Shown here one piece after another: positions 33,350-49,399 of a DNA stretch of 64,000 bases. Location: NCBI GenBank assembly GCA_025094145.1, contig JALLLS010000038.1, forward strand, positions 124,001 through 188,000, read 5' to 3'. Under the pieces are notes generated by a model. That model made no database searches, was not told the origin of the DNA, and saw nothing but the letters and a program-made list of their open reading frames with translations. Position 1 is the stretch's first letter, and each line of letters starts with the position of its first letter. The translations under genes were made by a program, and so were the position numbers. This DNA comes from Spinellus fusiger. Taxonomy: Eukaryota; Mucoromycota; Mucoromycetes; Mucorales; Phycomycetaceae.

Positions 33350-35292
33350 ATGAAGTTACTTTATCTTCTTGGAGTCCTCTGCTTATCTCAATTAACATCA
33401 GCACTCTACGTTAAAGATGTTTTACAATGTCCAACACTAGCGCCTCGTGATTATATTCCCTTGGACGCTACAGACGTACGTGTAGATGATATCAAAGTGG
33501 TTGGCACTCTTGGAGACAGGTGAATTTCATTATTATTACTTTGATTCGCAAATAGATCCAAACGAAGACTGACATTGTTACTGGTTCTTTCAAGTATTGC
33601 CACAGCCTTTGGTTTGAAAGGATATGAAAAAAAACTTTTTGAAAAGGGAACTTTTAGAGAATACCGTTCAATGAGCTTTCTTCAAGGTGGTGACAAGCGT
33701 GCCGTCACTATTCCAAACTTATTCAAGCACTTTACACCTGATGTTGTTGGAGGTTCGATGAAAGATAGAAAAATATCACTTTGTTATGGTAATTGCACTT
33801 ATGACTCTCTTGATGTCCACTGCATGTATTGATATTTTTATTATTTCTTTAGGAAATAGGCTGTGTCCAGTCTCCTACAAGTGTAAGTTTTATCTTTGTT
33901 AGATAGGAGAGGTAGGTGTGTGTGATTCATTCACTGATATTTCTGTCTATAGATTATCCAGCTGTTGATAATCTTAATGCGGCTCAGAGTGGAGCACTTT
34001 CTATACAGCTTGACTCTGAACTTGATTACTTAATTCCAGGTACAATGGAATGACTAAAGAGAGAGAAAAGGGGGTGATTTTGTTTTATGCTGACTAAATG
34101 CTCCTCTCTATTCTATTCTTTTTCGCCTATTATTTAGCCATGAAAAATGACCCTAATATTGATTATGAAAATGATTGGAAGCTCATCAATGTCTTGGTTG
34201 GTGGTGAGTCTTTCTCAGCACCTTTTGTATAATAAATAAAGGCCACTAACATCTTTTATTCCAAGCCAACGATCAATGTTCACATTGTGATAATGCCATT
34301 TTTTTCAACGATACAGAACCTCGATTGTTTGGACGCATGGTGGATCTCGCAGTGGAAAGAATCATGGAAGAGGTGCCCAATGCCATTGTTAATCTTAGTA
34401 AGTTGCTTTTTCTTTTCTTATTGTTATTTTAATAAATGTAATATTTTATTTTTCATCTCTAATGTTTATTTTTCATCTCTAAAAATAAACAGTTGCCATT
34501 TTCAAAGTATCCCAGGCTCTGGAAATCACACCCAACATGAGTTACTGCAATCCATTTGATAATAAAATTGTTATCGGTGACTATGAGTGTCCTTGTGCAA
34601 AGACAAAGAAAGGAAGACAAGTCATGGACAAATCAGCAGAAGGTAAGAATCTAACAATTCAACTTCTATTTCACTAACATGGAATGAATGACAGATTTTA
34701 ATGATGAACTTTTACGTGTCTACATGAAGTACAGAAGTATACAGAGACTAGGATTTGGTGTTCGATTCTCCTATACGATGCCTGACTTTTCTTCATGGCC
34801 TATTTATGCATTAAGGTAATACTAAAAGGGACAAGAAGAGAAGAAGAGAACATTGGTCTTGTTGATGTCTATGTATCATTTTCATTTATTAACTCTTATC
34901 ATCATAGTAACTTTGATTGCTTCCATCCTGGACTTATTGGACACGCTTATCTTGCAAAGGTATGTTTTTTATATACAAAATAAATAAATAAATAAGAATA
35001 AGAATAAAAAATTAAGAATAAAAAACTCCCTACTTATGTCTCTATATTTTATATTTTATGTTATAATAATAATAACAATACTAGATTACTTGGAATTCAC
35101 TATTCACCTCCTACCAAGATGTATCTGAGCAATATAAATGGAATGAGTTTCCAGGAGTAAGTACAAAGTGCCTTCAAATGGCACTTGCTTTTCTTGTTTT
35201 ATCTTTACTAACATGGACATTTTTTGTTCTTTCTTTTTGTTCTTTATTTATAGATTTATTGCCCAACAGAAGACGACCGGATTGTCATTTAA
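33350..35292 (+). CDS. secreted GDSL phospholipase B-like enzyme
   Basis: Eleven exons: 33350-33519, 33595-33788, 33853-33882, 33953-34039, 34138-34203, 34266-34397, 34493-34642, 34695-34815, 34908-34959, 35085-35156, 35254-35292 (370 aa). Signal peptide MKLLYLLGVLCLSQLTSA. SGNH/GDSL blocks: GDSIATAFG with nucleophile Ser57 (codon split by intron 1), AAQSGA (block II, around 141-146), GANDQC with Asn184 (block III) and FDCFHPGLIGH with Asp320 and His323 (block V). The order and spacing match the repeat unit of animal phospholipase B1. Likely hydrolyses acyl esters of phospholipids outside the cell. No GPI signal or membrane anchor, and one catalytic unit instead of the animal enzyme's four. 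Confidence 0.9.
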
Positions 35293-36648
35293 AGTGGGAT
35301 AGAAAGTAAAGTTTAAAAAGTAGTTTTAGGATGAGACATCTCCCTTTTAGAATAGAAATGTTTTTATATTAAAATGTAGGTGAGGAGTGATTATCATTGT
35401 TATCATTTCCCAGTACTAAGGTTCAGCTATTTAAAGTAAGGGGGTAGACATGGGTAGACATGTTGGGTAAATGTAGAACCATCATACACTAAATGTCAAT
35501 CAAAACACTAGTGTGAATGTTAGTTTTTATTCTACTGTAGCATGTAAGCTGTTGTATTGATAAATAAAGAGAATGCTTCTACCTTTAAAGGTAAAATGAG
35601 ACCATCTCTCACCTTATGGCATTAGCTATTAAATACTTGAGTAATAGTGTACTTTGTCTTTTTCTATTGTATATACTACCAACGTATCATTTTTAGATCA
35701 GATAATATCAGCACAATACTATGAACATGGTAACCAAGAACAATCAAGATACAGTCTTATTGTGATGACCAAAATATAAAATAAATAAATAAATAGATAA
35801 ATAAATAAATAGATAAATAGATAAATAGATAAATAGATAAATAGATAGATAAAAAAATAAATAAATAGATAAAAAAATAGATAAAAAAACTTGTCACCCT
35901 AGTAATGAACTGAAAAAGAAACTTCTAATGTCCACTCAATTTACACTCATAGCCCATAAAAGAGAGTCTCCAACACATCTCTATGGATCCTAGTCACTCT
36001 ATAAAGCCTACTATCTATTCCTCTACCAAAAACAATCTCAATGTCTTTGTTGACGATGGACGGTGGATGATGCTTTTGTTACTGCTAAAGAAGAGTTCTT
36101 CATCTCCTGTGTCATCTGACTTTTAAGTGTAAAATGACTGCACTGCTTTAGGGTAATGAAACTCCACAGTCTCCTGCCTTGTAGTTGCTCCTGAAGACGA
36201 TTGAAAACAAGTGAAGAATCTTGGCTTGGTGAGATTTCCTTGATGTTATTATTACTGTTTCTAGATTCAAAAAGAGAAGAGTCAACTTCATGCGTACTAG
36301 TGTTATTTTGTCCCCCTGTTTCTATACATCTACCTATCTATCTATACATTTATAATACATACATATATGTATATATGTATATATGTATATATGTATATAT
36401 GCTCATGACCTCCATAGTGTGTACTAGAAAAATAGAGTGATTGCATGTTACATGTGTCTTTGGCTGATTGATTATTTGCTTGTTTATTTCTCTTGTGTAT
36501 GTATTTTATCGTGTACGGATTAGCTCAGTACCAACAAAGTAGACGACAGACCCACTCACCACCATTCGATCTTCAAAAGAAAAAAGAAAAAAAGAACGAT
36601 CTTTATTGACAGTAGATGATATCATCCGTACCTTCACCCCCCTTCACC
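35293..36648. other. spacer between the phospholipase and GEA genes
   Basis: 1.36 kb without a supported gene. It holds GATAAATA microsatellite (35780-35890) and an ATGTATAT run (36359-36400). The last 150 bp, with an A-rich tract and CACC-ATG context, are the likely GEA promoter and 5' UTR. Confidence 0.45.
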
Positions 36649-39600
36649 ATGGACTCACACCTTGCTGAATCCGTACCTCATTCAGTCCTCACGTCTATAT
36701 CCGTCAACGAACACTCCTCATCTGAGAGTATTCACAGTATGGACATGAGCAGTCTTTATTCAGAGCTAAACTGGTCGCAACTTGTGCATGCTGAGATTAT
36801 TGGTACATGCGTCTCAATGCTATAAAGGTCTTGTCGCTTATTCCACTTTCACTACTGTACGGTACTGTAGCTGTCACAACTGCCATGCGTAAGAATGCAC
36901 GCTGGTCTGGTACCACTGTGAGTGGACTCAACATGGGCAGTCTTGGACAAAGTATGGGGCTCAAGGCTCCACGGTCTGTTCGAGAAAACACTCCCCAAGG
37001 CGAGGTACTTTTCTTCTTCTTTCCATGGTATAGGGAATACATGTCTCAAAGGGTGTTTTGTATTGATTAGGAAAACCCGCTGATGCTTGGATTCAAGAAA
37101 CTGAAGGAAGCCATTGAGAAGTTTGAAGGTGGATTTTCAGGGATACATTGGAGAAAGACGTGGTGGAAGCTTACACTGTATGCTGTTACATTGTGTCTGT
37201 AGATGTAAAGAACATTGATGCACTTGTGCTTGTTACTCCTTTTCTTGAAGTGGTTCAATCAGGCAACACCACTGGATCTATTGCAGGCACAGCATTAGGA
37301 AGTATAGAAAAGTTTCTGCACTATGGTATTATTGGTAAGTGTCTATAGTCTATAGTTATGAAGCATCCTAACCTTATATCATGGTAGACCTACACACACC
37401 CAATATCATCACTGCCATGAACACCCTGGCAAAAGCAGCTACACGTTGCAAATTCGAAGCTTCTGATGCTGCCTCTGATGAACTTGTGCTTTTGAAAATG
37501 CTCCAGTTATTGCGAATGACACTGACGAGTGAATGTGGCCAAGTGTTAAGTGATGAGTCTGTATGTGAGATGATGGAGACAGGACTTAGTATGTGCTGCC
37601 AGATGAGACTCAGCGGTATGTCAGTCAGATATTTTTTGTGGGTCTACCGACAGATACTAACACATCTGCTTCAGAAATGTTAAGAAGATCAGCAGAACAT
37701 GTCATGATTAACATTATTATTGCAATGTTTGAGAGGTAGGTAAAATAATAATAATAATAGTTTTTTCTATCTTTTCCATTATGTGTTGTATGTTTTTTCA
37801 TATTAAAAAAAAAAAGGTTAAAGGTGCTTGAGGATGAATGGCAGTTTGTGGATCTTGCAGGAGAAGAACAAGTGGGTCCTGAGAAAGAAATGCCCACTAT
37901 TTCTCCACAGGCTCTTCCTGTACAGCTATCATCAGTCTCTGAAGCTACACAGGAAACACCCACACCAGTTGTAAATGTTTCCATCTCAACTGAGGCTACA
38001 GTAGAAGTGCCAGCAGAAACTCATAAAGTAGAGGAAAAGTCCAAGGACGAGGAAGAAGACTTGGAGGGACAAAAAGGTACTGGTAAAGAGTAGCTACTCC
38101 CAATCCACCTGATACTTTCTATTTACTTATCCACAAACGAACAATAGCCCAAGTCTATGGTCTCCCATCCATTCGAGAACTCCTTCGTGTACTGATCTCT
38201 CTTCTTAACCCCCATGAGCATAAACACACCGACTCAATGCGAATGATGGCTCTTAGCATTCTAAATGTTGCATTTGAAGTGGGAGGCAGAACCATCAGTC
38301 GGTTTGAAGTACTTCGAAGCCTGGTCATGGATGACTTTTGTAAATACCTTTTCCAAGTAAGTAGTTATTATTTTTTTCATAAGGATTTGTATATGAAAGA
38401 AGGCTTTATCTCACCACACCACATCGCCGCACCACCGCACCACCGCACCACCACAACACCACCACAAACACTAATAGCTAGCAAAGACCAACTCCATTCC
38501 TTTGCTTGCATCTACTTTGCGAGTCATTTCTACTGTATTCGACACCATGCGACCCCATCTCAAACTGCAACAAGAACTCTTTCTATTCTTCTTAATTGAA
38601 CGCCTGTCTCATTCTGTGGGTACAGGCGGTAGAGCCATTGTAGCCGACATTGATGACGATGGCAATGTTGGTTTTATCCCTCTTGGAAAAGAGATTTCTG
38701 TAGAACATCGTGGTTTGGGACAAGTGGATGTTCGCAGTGGATCTCCCAATATGTTCTTGGGCAAAACCCACGATTATCCAAGAACCAACAAAGGATACCA
38801 ACCTGAAAGTGTAGCGCTTTCTGGAGAAGTACGTGAACTCTTGCTAGAATGCCTTGTTCAGTGTTCAAGGACACCCACTTTCTTGGTGGATCTATGGTAC
38901 AATTACGATTGCGATGTATCCTGTGGGGATCTCTTTGAGGAATTGATACAGTTCTTAAGCAAGGTGATTTATTTGCATCTAAATAAGCACTCTGGGACTG
39001 TATCAGTGGCTATTAACACGGATGACCAAAGAACTCTTTCCCAGATTCTCATAATTATGCTTTATTGAATTTCCATGCTACTTGCTACGATACACTCTTA
39101 GGCTTCTTAAAGCAAATGGTGAAACGTTCTAATAACAGGGTAATGAAGAGCATGGAGTGTGTTTTGATGTTTTTTATTTTCTCTTTTTTGCTTATGGATG
39201 GGTCTTGTTGTTCTAGGTTCTTACTCCTGCTGAAAGGACAGAGGTGCTTAAATGCAACCCTATGGAAGGGGTGTTTTCTCATTCATTTTGTATGTATGGA
39301 TAGGGTCTTGCTCTGGTGGAAGAGTTGAAATCAAGAAAGTCAAGAAAGAGAATTATCCTTCAAGGATCTTCCATATTTAATGAAAGTGCAAAAAAGGGTA
39401 TTCAGTTTCTTCAAGGTAAGAAAACATCCAACAACAACAACAAATACAGTTATATACCTATAATTTTTTCTTTTCTTACTTGTTTTTCTCTATCAGAAAA
39501 TGGTATTGTTGCATCAGAGACAGATAGCAACTACAAGGAAAGCCTGGCCACTTTCCTAAGATCAACACAGCAATTGAACAAGAAGATGCTTGGAGAGTAT

Positions 39601-41876
39601 CTAGGCAAGCCTGATAATCTTCCTCTGCTCCAAGTGTTTATGCGACAATTTGATTTCAAAGGAGTAGGTGATCAGCCTCTGTAGGTTCTTGTGCGTGTGT
39701 TTGACTCAACTTGGAACGATTGTATTATGGTCATGGTGATGTATAGAAACGCATGGATGAAGCCTTTAGAACTTTACTGGAGACCTTCCGTCTGCCTGGA
39801 GAATCTCAACAGATCATGAGAGTGGCAGATACATTTGCAGAGGTTTATTATGAAAATAAGCCTTCTGAGATTGCCACTATTCTGGCTGCTGAGATTCTTG
39901 CTTATTCAATTATCATGTTAAATACAGATCAACACAATCCTCAGATAAAGGTAAGACCTCTTCTTTTTTCATTCTTTTTTCTTGAGTAAACAATGTCTAT
40001 GGAGGCTAATCAGTTATGAATACATAGGAGCGTATGACATTGGAGGCTTATATGCGCAATGTGGGAGGTGTCAATGGAAATGGGGATTTTCCCAAGGAAT
40101 ATTTGGTAAGCATTTGTTGGATCTTATTGATGGGTGAGTGAGGTGGACTTATGAAGTGGACACACTGTATAGAAAGCAATTTATGAAGCTATTTGTCAAG
40201 ATGAAATTGTCATGCCTGAAGAACACGAAGGACGTTTGGGCTTCAACTATGCATGGAAGCAACTTTTGCATAGAGCTGCTTCAACCAATCTATTCACTAC
40301 TTCTGATAGATCTGCTTATGACAAGGCCATCTTTGAACAGGCATGGATGCCCATGGTGGCCTCCATCTCTTATAGTAAGGACAGAACTCACTCCACCCCC
40401 AACACGACACAACACATAACTCACTATGTGTCCACGATGCAGCATTTAGCACGGCTCAGGATGACACAATACTTGAAAAAGCCATTGAAGGGTTCTACCA
40501 CTGTGCTTCCCTTGCAGCTTCCTTTGATCTTTATGATGTCATGGATAGTATTCTCTCTAATCTTGCCACCATGTCAGATCTGCTAGAAAAGACAAACGAC
40601 CAAGATTCCTTGCCAGACCCTATTGTAGAAGTAGCGGGTCAAAAGTATGTCATCAGCAACTTATCGGTTCGGCTGGGACATAACTACAAAGGCCAATTGG
40701 CTGCTGTTACTATGTTTACTATTATCAACAGACACAGCAATGCAATAAGAAAGAGCTGGACAAAGGTAAATCCTGTTAGTCCAGTCATAAAGGTGTACGT
40801 TCTGCTTGGCTCATCTGTATCTTTAAGATCCTTCATATCCTTCGTCGTCTCTTTGTGAACTCATTGCTGCCTGACTCTATGCTTCAAGTAGAAGACTTTT
40901 TGTCTGGCACGATTAGTATTCCATTAAAGCCTAAAAGCCCAACCCCTTCAAAGCAACATACTCGACGTGATGGGTCTCTCTTGTCAACACTCTCGTCGTA
41001 CTTGTTGTCCCCTTACTCAAATGACGATGCGTATAAAGCAGATCCAACCGAGGAAGAAGTAGAGTGGGCTATGTCTGCTGTCTTGTGTGTATCTGCTTTG
41101 AAATTGGAACAGCTTTTTACAGATATCAGGTAAGAAGGAGATCAGTTAAATGCAAGAAAAAGACATGAACTCTTTGTTATTTCCTTAACAGTCATTTGGA
41201 GACAGAGCCCATGAAGTGTCTGATGGAGGCTATGCTGGAGAATGGATATGATAACAATGCCATTGATAATGCAGCGACACCTATTCCTTATGATCCAGTG
41301 ACAGTACTCTTCCTTGAGTTGATGGTTACAATTACTGTAAGGAACACGGACCGAATGGAGATTCTGTGGTAAGTGTGTGCTTGTGGATATTTCTTCCATG
41401 AGGAAGCTGACGAATGGAATGACAGGCCTTATGCCACAGCCTATGCGTTTGGAATATTGAAATACGCAGAAAAACAGAGTGTTCTTGTTGTAGAAAGGAC
41501 AGTCGTGAGCTTATTAAGATTGTGCATTCATGTTGCTGCCAAGGTAAAGTTGTTCTTGTTCTTGTTCTTTACACGCCTACTTAACACATTTTTCTTTCTT
41601 TTCTGCTGTTCTGGCTTTACAGAAGGAGATCAAAACAAAGACACAGGAGGAGATTCTCAAATGTCTTTATCTTTTGCGTGATTTCCCGCCTACTGTTATG
41701 CAGGCAGTAGCCGAACAGATGATGGCAGGCATTTATAACCTGTCCTCGGCCAATTCTGAGAACCTAAAGTAAAGTATCCATCTATTACCAAGACACTTAC
41801 TCATCTTTTGTATAGCAACCATGAATTTTTAAATACTATTTTAGAGATCAAACAAAAGGTGGCAAGTGCTATGTAA
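36649..41876 (+). CDS. GEA1: ARF guanine-nucleotide exchange factor, GEA/GBF1 type (short C-terminus)
   Basis: Exons: 36649-36802, 36871-37004, 37071-37128, 37203-37334, 37388-37615, 37675-37735, 37817-38076, 38148-38356, 38487-38963, 39032-39139, 39217-39270, 39304-39415, 39497-39663, 39747-39950, 40028-40105, 40173-40374, 40443-40765, 40828-41129, 41192-41368, 41426-41543, 41623-41768, 41816-41876 (1254 aa). The last intron is optional: reading through ends at 41772 (1235 aa). ATG 36616 is also in frame. DCB domain (MRKNARWS, LVTPFLEVVQSG), HUS box (LWYNYDCD), Sec7 domain about 640-870 with catalytic Glu737 in FRLPGESQQ and MLNTDQHNPQ, then HDS1. It activates Arf GTPases at the Golgi. Family proteins are usually 1450-1850 aa; the HDS2-HDS3 part is missing. 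Confidence 0.88.
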
Positions 41877-42247
41877 AGAGATGTCTCTTGATGTGGTGTT
41901 TTTTTTTTGTTCTGTTTGATTCTTGTCATAAAATAGCCGCGGTCTTTTATTAAAGACTGATCCATTTCAGTGTTGTCTGGTTTGATGGTTGGTCTATCCT
42001 TAGTCATTGCATCTACACAAAGAACAGAGCATAAATGCCATACCTTATTTCTGTACGGGATGGCCCTGCACCAAGAGCTGACTTTTTTGTCAGTGTCCCT
42101 TTCTTTCTTGTCCTACACCTGCATAATAGATAGGCATTTCAATAGGCCGTATTTCTTGTCCATGCCAAACACACCAAGACGGCCCTATAAATTCAGGCGT
42201 TGTTCTTTATTTTTGTGACAGCTACTCTTCTTCTTCTATTTTCTACA
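41877..42247. other. spacer between GEA and mutase genes
   Basis: 371 bp with no exon recognised. It does not carry the missing GEA C-terminal domains in any frame I can see. Confidence 0.5.
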
Positions 42248-44901
42248 ATGACTACCTGTGATATCCATACACTCGATGCACTTGTCCAAGAGTGGCTCTC
42301 TCTTGATAAGGTGATTTTATTGGCTCAACTCTCCTTTTCTTGTTATATTTCTGTAAAATAACCTATCAATATTAGAATGAAGCAACATGCAATGAAATTA
42401 TTGCTTTACAAAAGGCCAACCAACACGACGAACTCACAAAGCGACTTTATCAGCGCATTGAATTTGGAACAGCAGGTTAATCTTCTCTCTTTATACTATT
42501 CTTCACAAGAAAAAGATCTCCTGATGTAGTGTAGTGTAGGTTTAAGAGCACGTATGGAAGCAGGTTTCTCGAGAATGAATGATCTAACGGTTCTTCAGGC
42601 TTCTCAGGTACATTGGCTGGGAGGGTAGACTAGAAGATGTATTTGCATGAATCTCAATTCTTTTCCTTTTTTCTTTCTCTTTATACTTTCTCTTTATACT
42701 TTCTCTTTATACTTTCTCTTTATACTTTCTCTTTATACTTTCTCTTTATACTTTCTCTTTATACTTTCTCTTTATACTTTTACGTATTCTGGTAGGGATT
42801 GGCTGTGTACATGGAGAACACGGTCGAAAATGCCAAGCAGCGTGGCATTGTGATAGGCCATGACCACCGCCACCACTCTGAGGACTTTGCACGATTAACA
42901 GCAGCTGCTTTTATTACACGTGGATTCAAGGTGTGGTATTACAAGGACTATATCCACACGCCCTTGGTAGTAAGTCACAAGAAGAGATCTACTGCTCTTT
43001 CCACAGTATTAACTGTGTAGCATTAGCCATTTACTATTAAAACCCTCAAGGCAGCAGGTGGTGTTATGATTACAGCCTCCCATGTAAGATACATACATAC
43101 AAAGAGAGAGAAACATAGATAAACTCACTCTACTATTTAGAATCCAAAAGATGACAATGGCTACAAAGTGTAAGGCTATCTCTCTACCTACTTGCTGTTG
43201 CTATTGCTATTGCTGTTGCTGTTATTGACATAAGGAACAGGTATTGGGAGAACGCCTGTCAGATCATTCCTCCTCATGATGAAGGCATTGCTCGCACCAT
43301 TCTTGATCATCTTGAGCCCTGGTCCTGGGATCAAAGCCTTGTTTCTGTGAGTGATATGTGCAGTGATCCTACAGACCAAGGCATGATAGATGCCTATTTC
43401 GAACAAGTAGCTGCTCTTTCTACCTTTAGGTAAAGTGGCAGTGCAAACGACACCCCAACAATAGATCCAACAATAGATCCAACAATAGAACTCACTCCTT
43501 ATTTCCATGACAGATCTGATAACCAGACTACCCCAGTGAAGTTTGTCTATACTGCCATGCATGGTGTAGGACTGCCCTTTGCCAAGAGAGCATGTGAGGC
43601 ATTTGGACTGCCTCCTCTGATTGAAGTGGAACAGCAAGTCCAGCCTGATCCCGACTTTCCTACTGTTGCATTTCCTAATCCTGAAGAAGGCAAAGGAGCC
43701 TTGGTAAGAGACTCTTTCCTATTTATTGATTTAGAAGAAAGAAAGAAAAGAAAAGGCGTGGACTTATCAAGAGTAGAGTCTGGCCATTGCCACAGCAGAG
43801 AGAGAAAGAGCCCGTCTTATCCTTGCCAATGATCCTGACGCAGATCGATTGGCTATTGCTGAAAAGACAGCAAGGTACATTGTGTGTATGTGTTCCATAA
43901 AACTCACCCTGTCTTGTCTTTACAGTGGAGAATGGAGATTGTTTACTGGTAATCAGATTGGATCCGTACTCGGTGCTGCTTCTTTTGAAAAGGCCATGGC
44001 TGCTGGAAAGAAGGCTGGTAAGTAACAGGAGAGCACTGTGATGCCATGCACTAAGAGCCACTTGTGGTAGACTCTCTTGCCATGGTGGCTAGTACAGTCT
44101 CTTCTAAATTCCTGGCTCGTATGGGGGAAGTCGAGGGATTTCGCTTTGAGGAGTCCTTGACTGGCTTCAAGTGGATTGGTAACAAGGCCATTGATCTTGA
44201 GATGCAAGGACTGGAAGTTGTGTTTTCCTATGAAGAGGCCATTGGATTCACCATTGGAAGTATCGTAAAAGACAAGGATGGCGTGAGTGCCCTTGCATTT
44301 TTCTCTGAATGGGCTGTCCAACTCTATAAGAAAGGTCTTACTGTGGGTGACTATTTGGAGGGACTGTACAAGAAGTACGGCTACTTTGTATCAGACAACT
44401 CCTACTTTATCTGCCATGATAAGGATTTGATCCAGCGTATCTTTGAGCGTATTCGTTATGGAGGGGATGCTGTAAGGAATTAAGCACAAAGCATATGGAC
44501 TTAATCTTCTCCAATATAGTCCAGTCGTACTTTTGCCTATCCCACCACCATTGGAGGCCATAAAGTAGTGTCTGTCAGAGATCTCACTGTAGGCTATGAC
44601 TCCAGTCAGCCGGGAAATCAACCCACCTTGCCTGTTTCTGCCGCCTCTGAAATGATCACCTTCCGCCTTGACAATCACACTGTATTTACCATCCGTACAA
44701 GGTAAGGTCTTTTCTACAAACATTTGTATGGATTCATTCTGTCCCAGTGGCACAGAGCCAAAGATCAAATACTACTCGGAATTGAGGGGTGAATCAGAGG
44801 CACAGGCCAAAATTGATCTTTTGGGTGTGGTGGCTGCCATTGGAGAACAACTCCTGGACTACCAAAAGAACGGCCTGGAGAAGAAAAAAGAAGAAGCTTA
44901 A
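42248..44901 (+). CDS. phosphopentomutase/phosphoglucomutase, PGM2 (human) type
   Basis: Thirteen exons: 42248-42310, 42376-42475, 42540-42607, 42796-42969, 43027-43083, 43141-43169, 43241-43429, 43514-43703, 43777-43874, 43926-44017, 44071-44471, 44520-44701, 44748-44901 (598 aa; human PGM2 is 612). Family order throughout: [13 protein letters not shown], catalytic phosphoserine Ser153 in MITASHNP, Mg-binding DPDADR with Asp309/311/313, LTGFKWIGN sugar loop, FSYEEAIGF, and phosphate-binding [10 protein letters not shown] near 548. It interconverts ribose/deoxyribose 1- and 5-phosphate and to a lesser extent glucose phosphates, in the cytosol. Orthologous to yeast PRM15/PGM3 by name, not to yeast PGM2. 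Intron 3 is stretched by a 13-bp repeat. Confidence 0.94.
42660..42782. repeat. 13-bp repeat in mutase intron 3
   Basis: About nine copies of CTCTTTATACTTT, almost perfect, in a pyrimidine-rich intron. It sits just before the acceptor and could act as an extended polypyrimidine tract. Confidence 0.9.
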
Positions 44902-45217
44902 CACCTTCCTCGTATGATCTAAAGAAGACAGGAGGCTCTCTTGAAGGTCCGATAAGAAACAAGGCAAAAGGGTGGGCCAGTAAAAAAAAAAAAAAAAAGT
45001 GATGAGAAAGTAACACCTTTTTTTTTATATCTCCCTCTATTTATTTTCTCGCCTGCTTCTCTTCTCGTTGTTTATTGAATCCTGCTTAGTTGTTTACTGG
45101 TCGTTTTGTTTTGTTTCTTATTCTTATTGTTTTGGTTGTTTTGGTATGCATTGGCTGTGTTTATTATTATTTTGAATTCTCTCATTGGTCAGCTAAGAAA
45201 TAAACTACGTGTTCACT
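44902..45217. other. spacer between mutase and MYST genes
   Basis: 316 bp. An A-run at 44981-44998 may belong to the 3' end of the mutase transcript. T-rich sequence upstream of the MYST start is presumed promoter. No gene seen. Confidence 0.45.
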
Positions 45218-48866
<3,649 letters not shown>

Positions 48867-49399
48867 GACACTAGTAAAAAGTAAGTGATAGTTTTATTCA
48901 TTCGTTCTTAATTCCCTATAACAAACCACTGTCTAATTCATGCCTATGTATTATAGCTAGTGATTGACGATGGCTATTCTATTGAATGTAATTATAAATC
49001 AATACACCTGCTTTTATATATTTATAAAGAGTAGATAATACCTTTACTGCTGACTATTCTATTATTATTATTACTATTATTATTATTATTATAAATACTC
49101 TATTGTAACAAGTGCTATTGTAGTAGAAAAGATGGGTTGATATTGAGTTTCTTTACAAGAATCTTTTAGAATGGGAACAGACAATAATATAGTATAATAT
49201 AGTATAATATTAATATCTTATTAATATAAATGAACAGCTCTCATCTCCAAAGACTATGACCAAAATACAAACACATTATTAAAGATATAGATTTACTGAT
49301 AATACTTTATTGTTAGGATATAAGATATAAGCATATATTAAAGAACTAAACTAAACTAAACTAATAATATGATATGATATGAAAAATAAACTAAGATGC
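48867..49399. terminator. convergent 3' flank (ECT1 / FAS)
   Basis: 533 bp of AT-rich DNA between two convergent genes, with ATT repeats (49063-49092) and TATAATAT repeats (49190-49212). AATAAA-type signals occur for both strands. No gene. Confidence 0.5.

Noticed and set aside
36510..36580. tRNA-like GATTAGCTCAGTACC and CCATTCGATCTT
   Set aside because: A-box-like and B-box-like words are present but no cloverleaf with an acceptor stem can be drawn.
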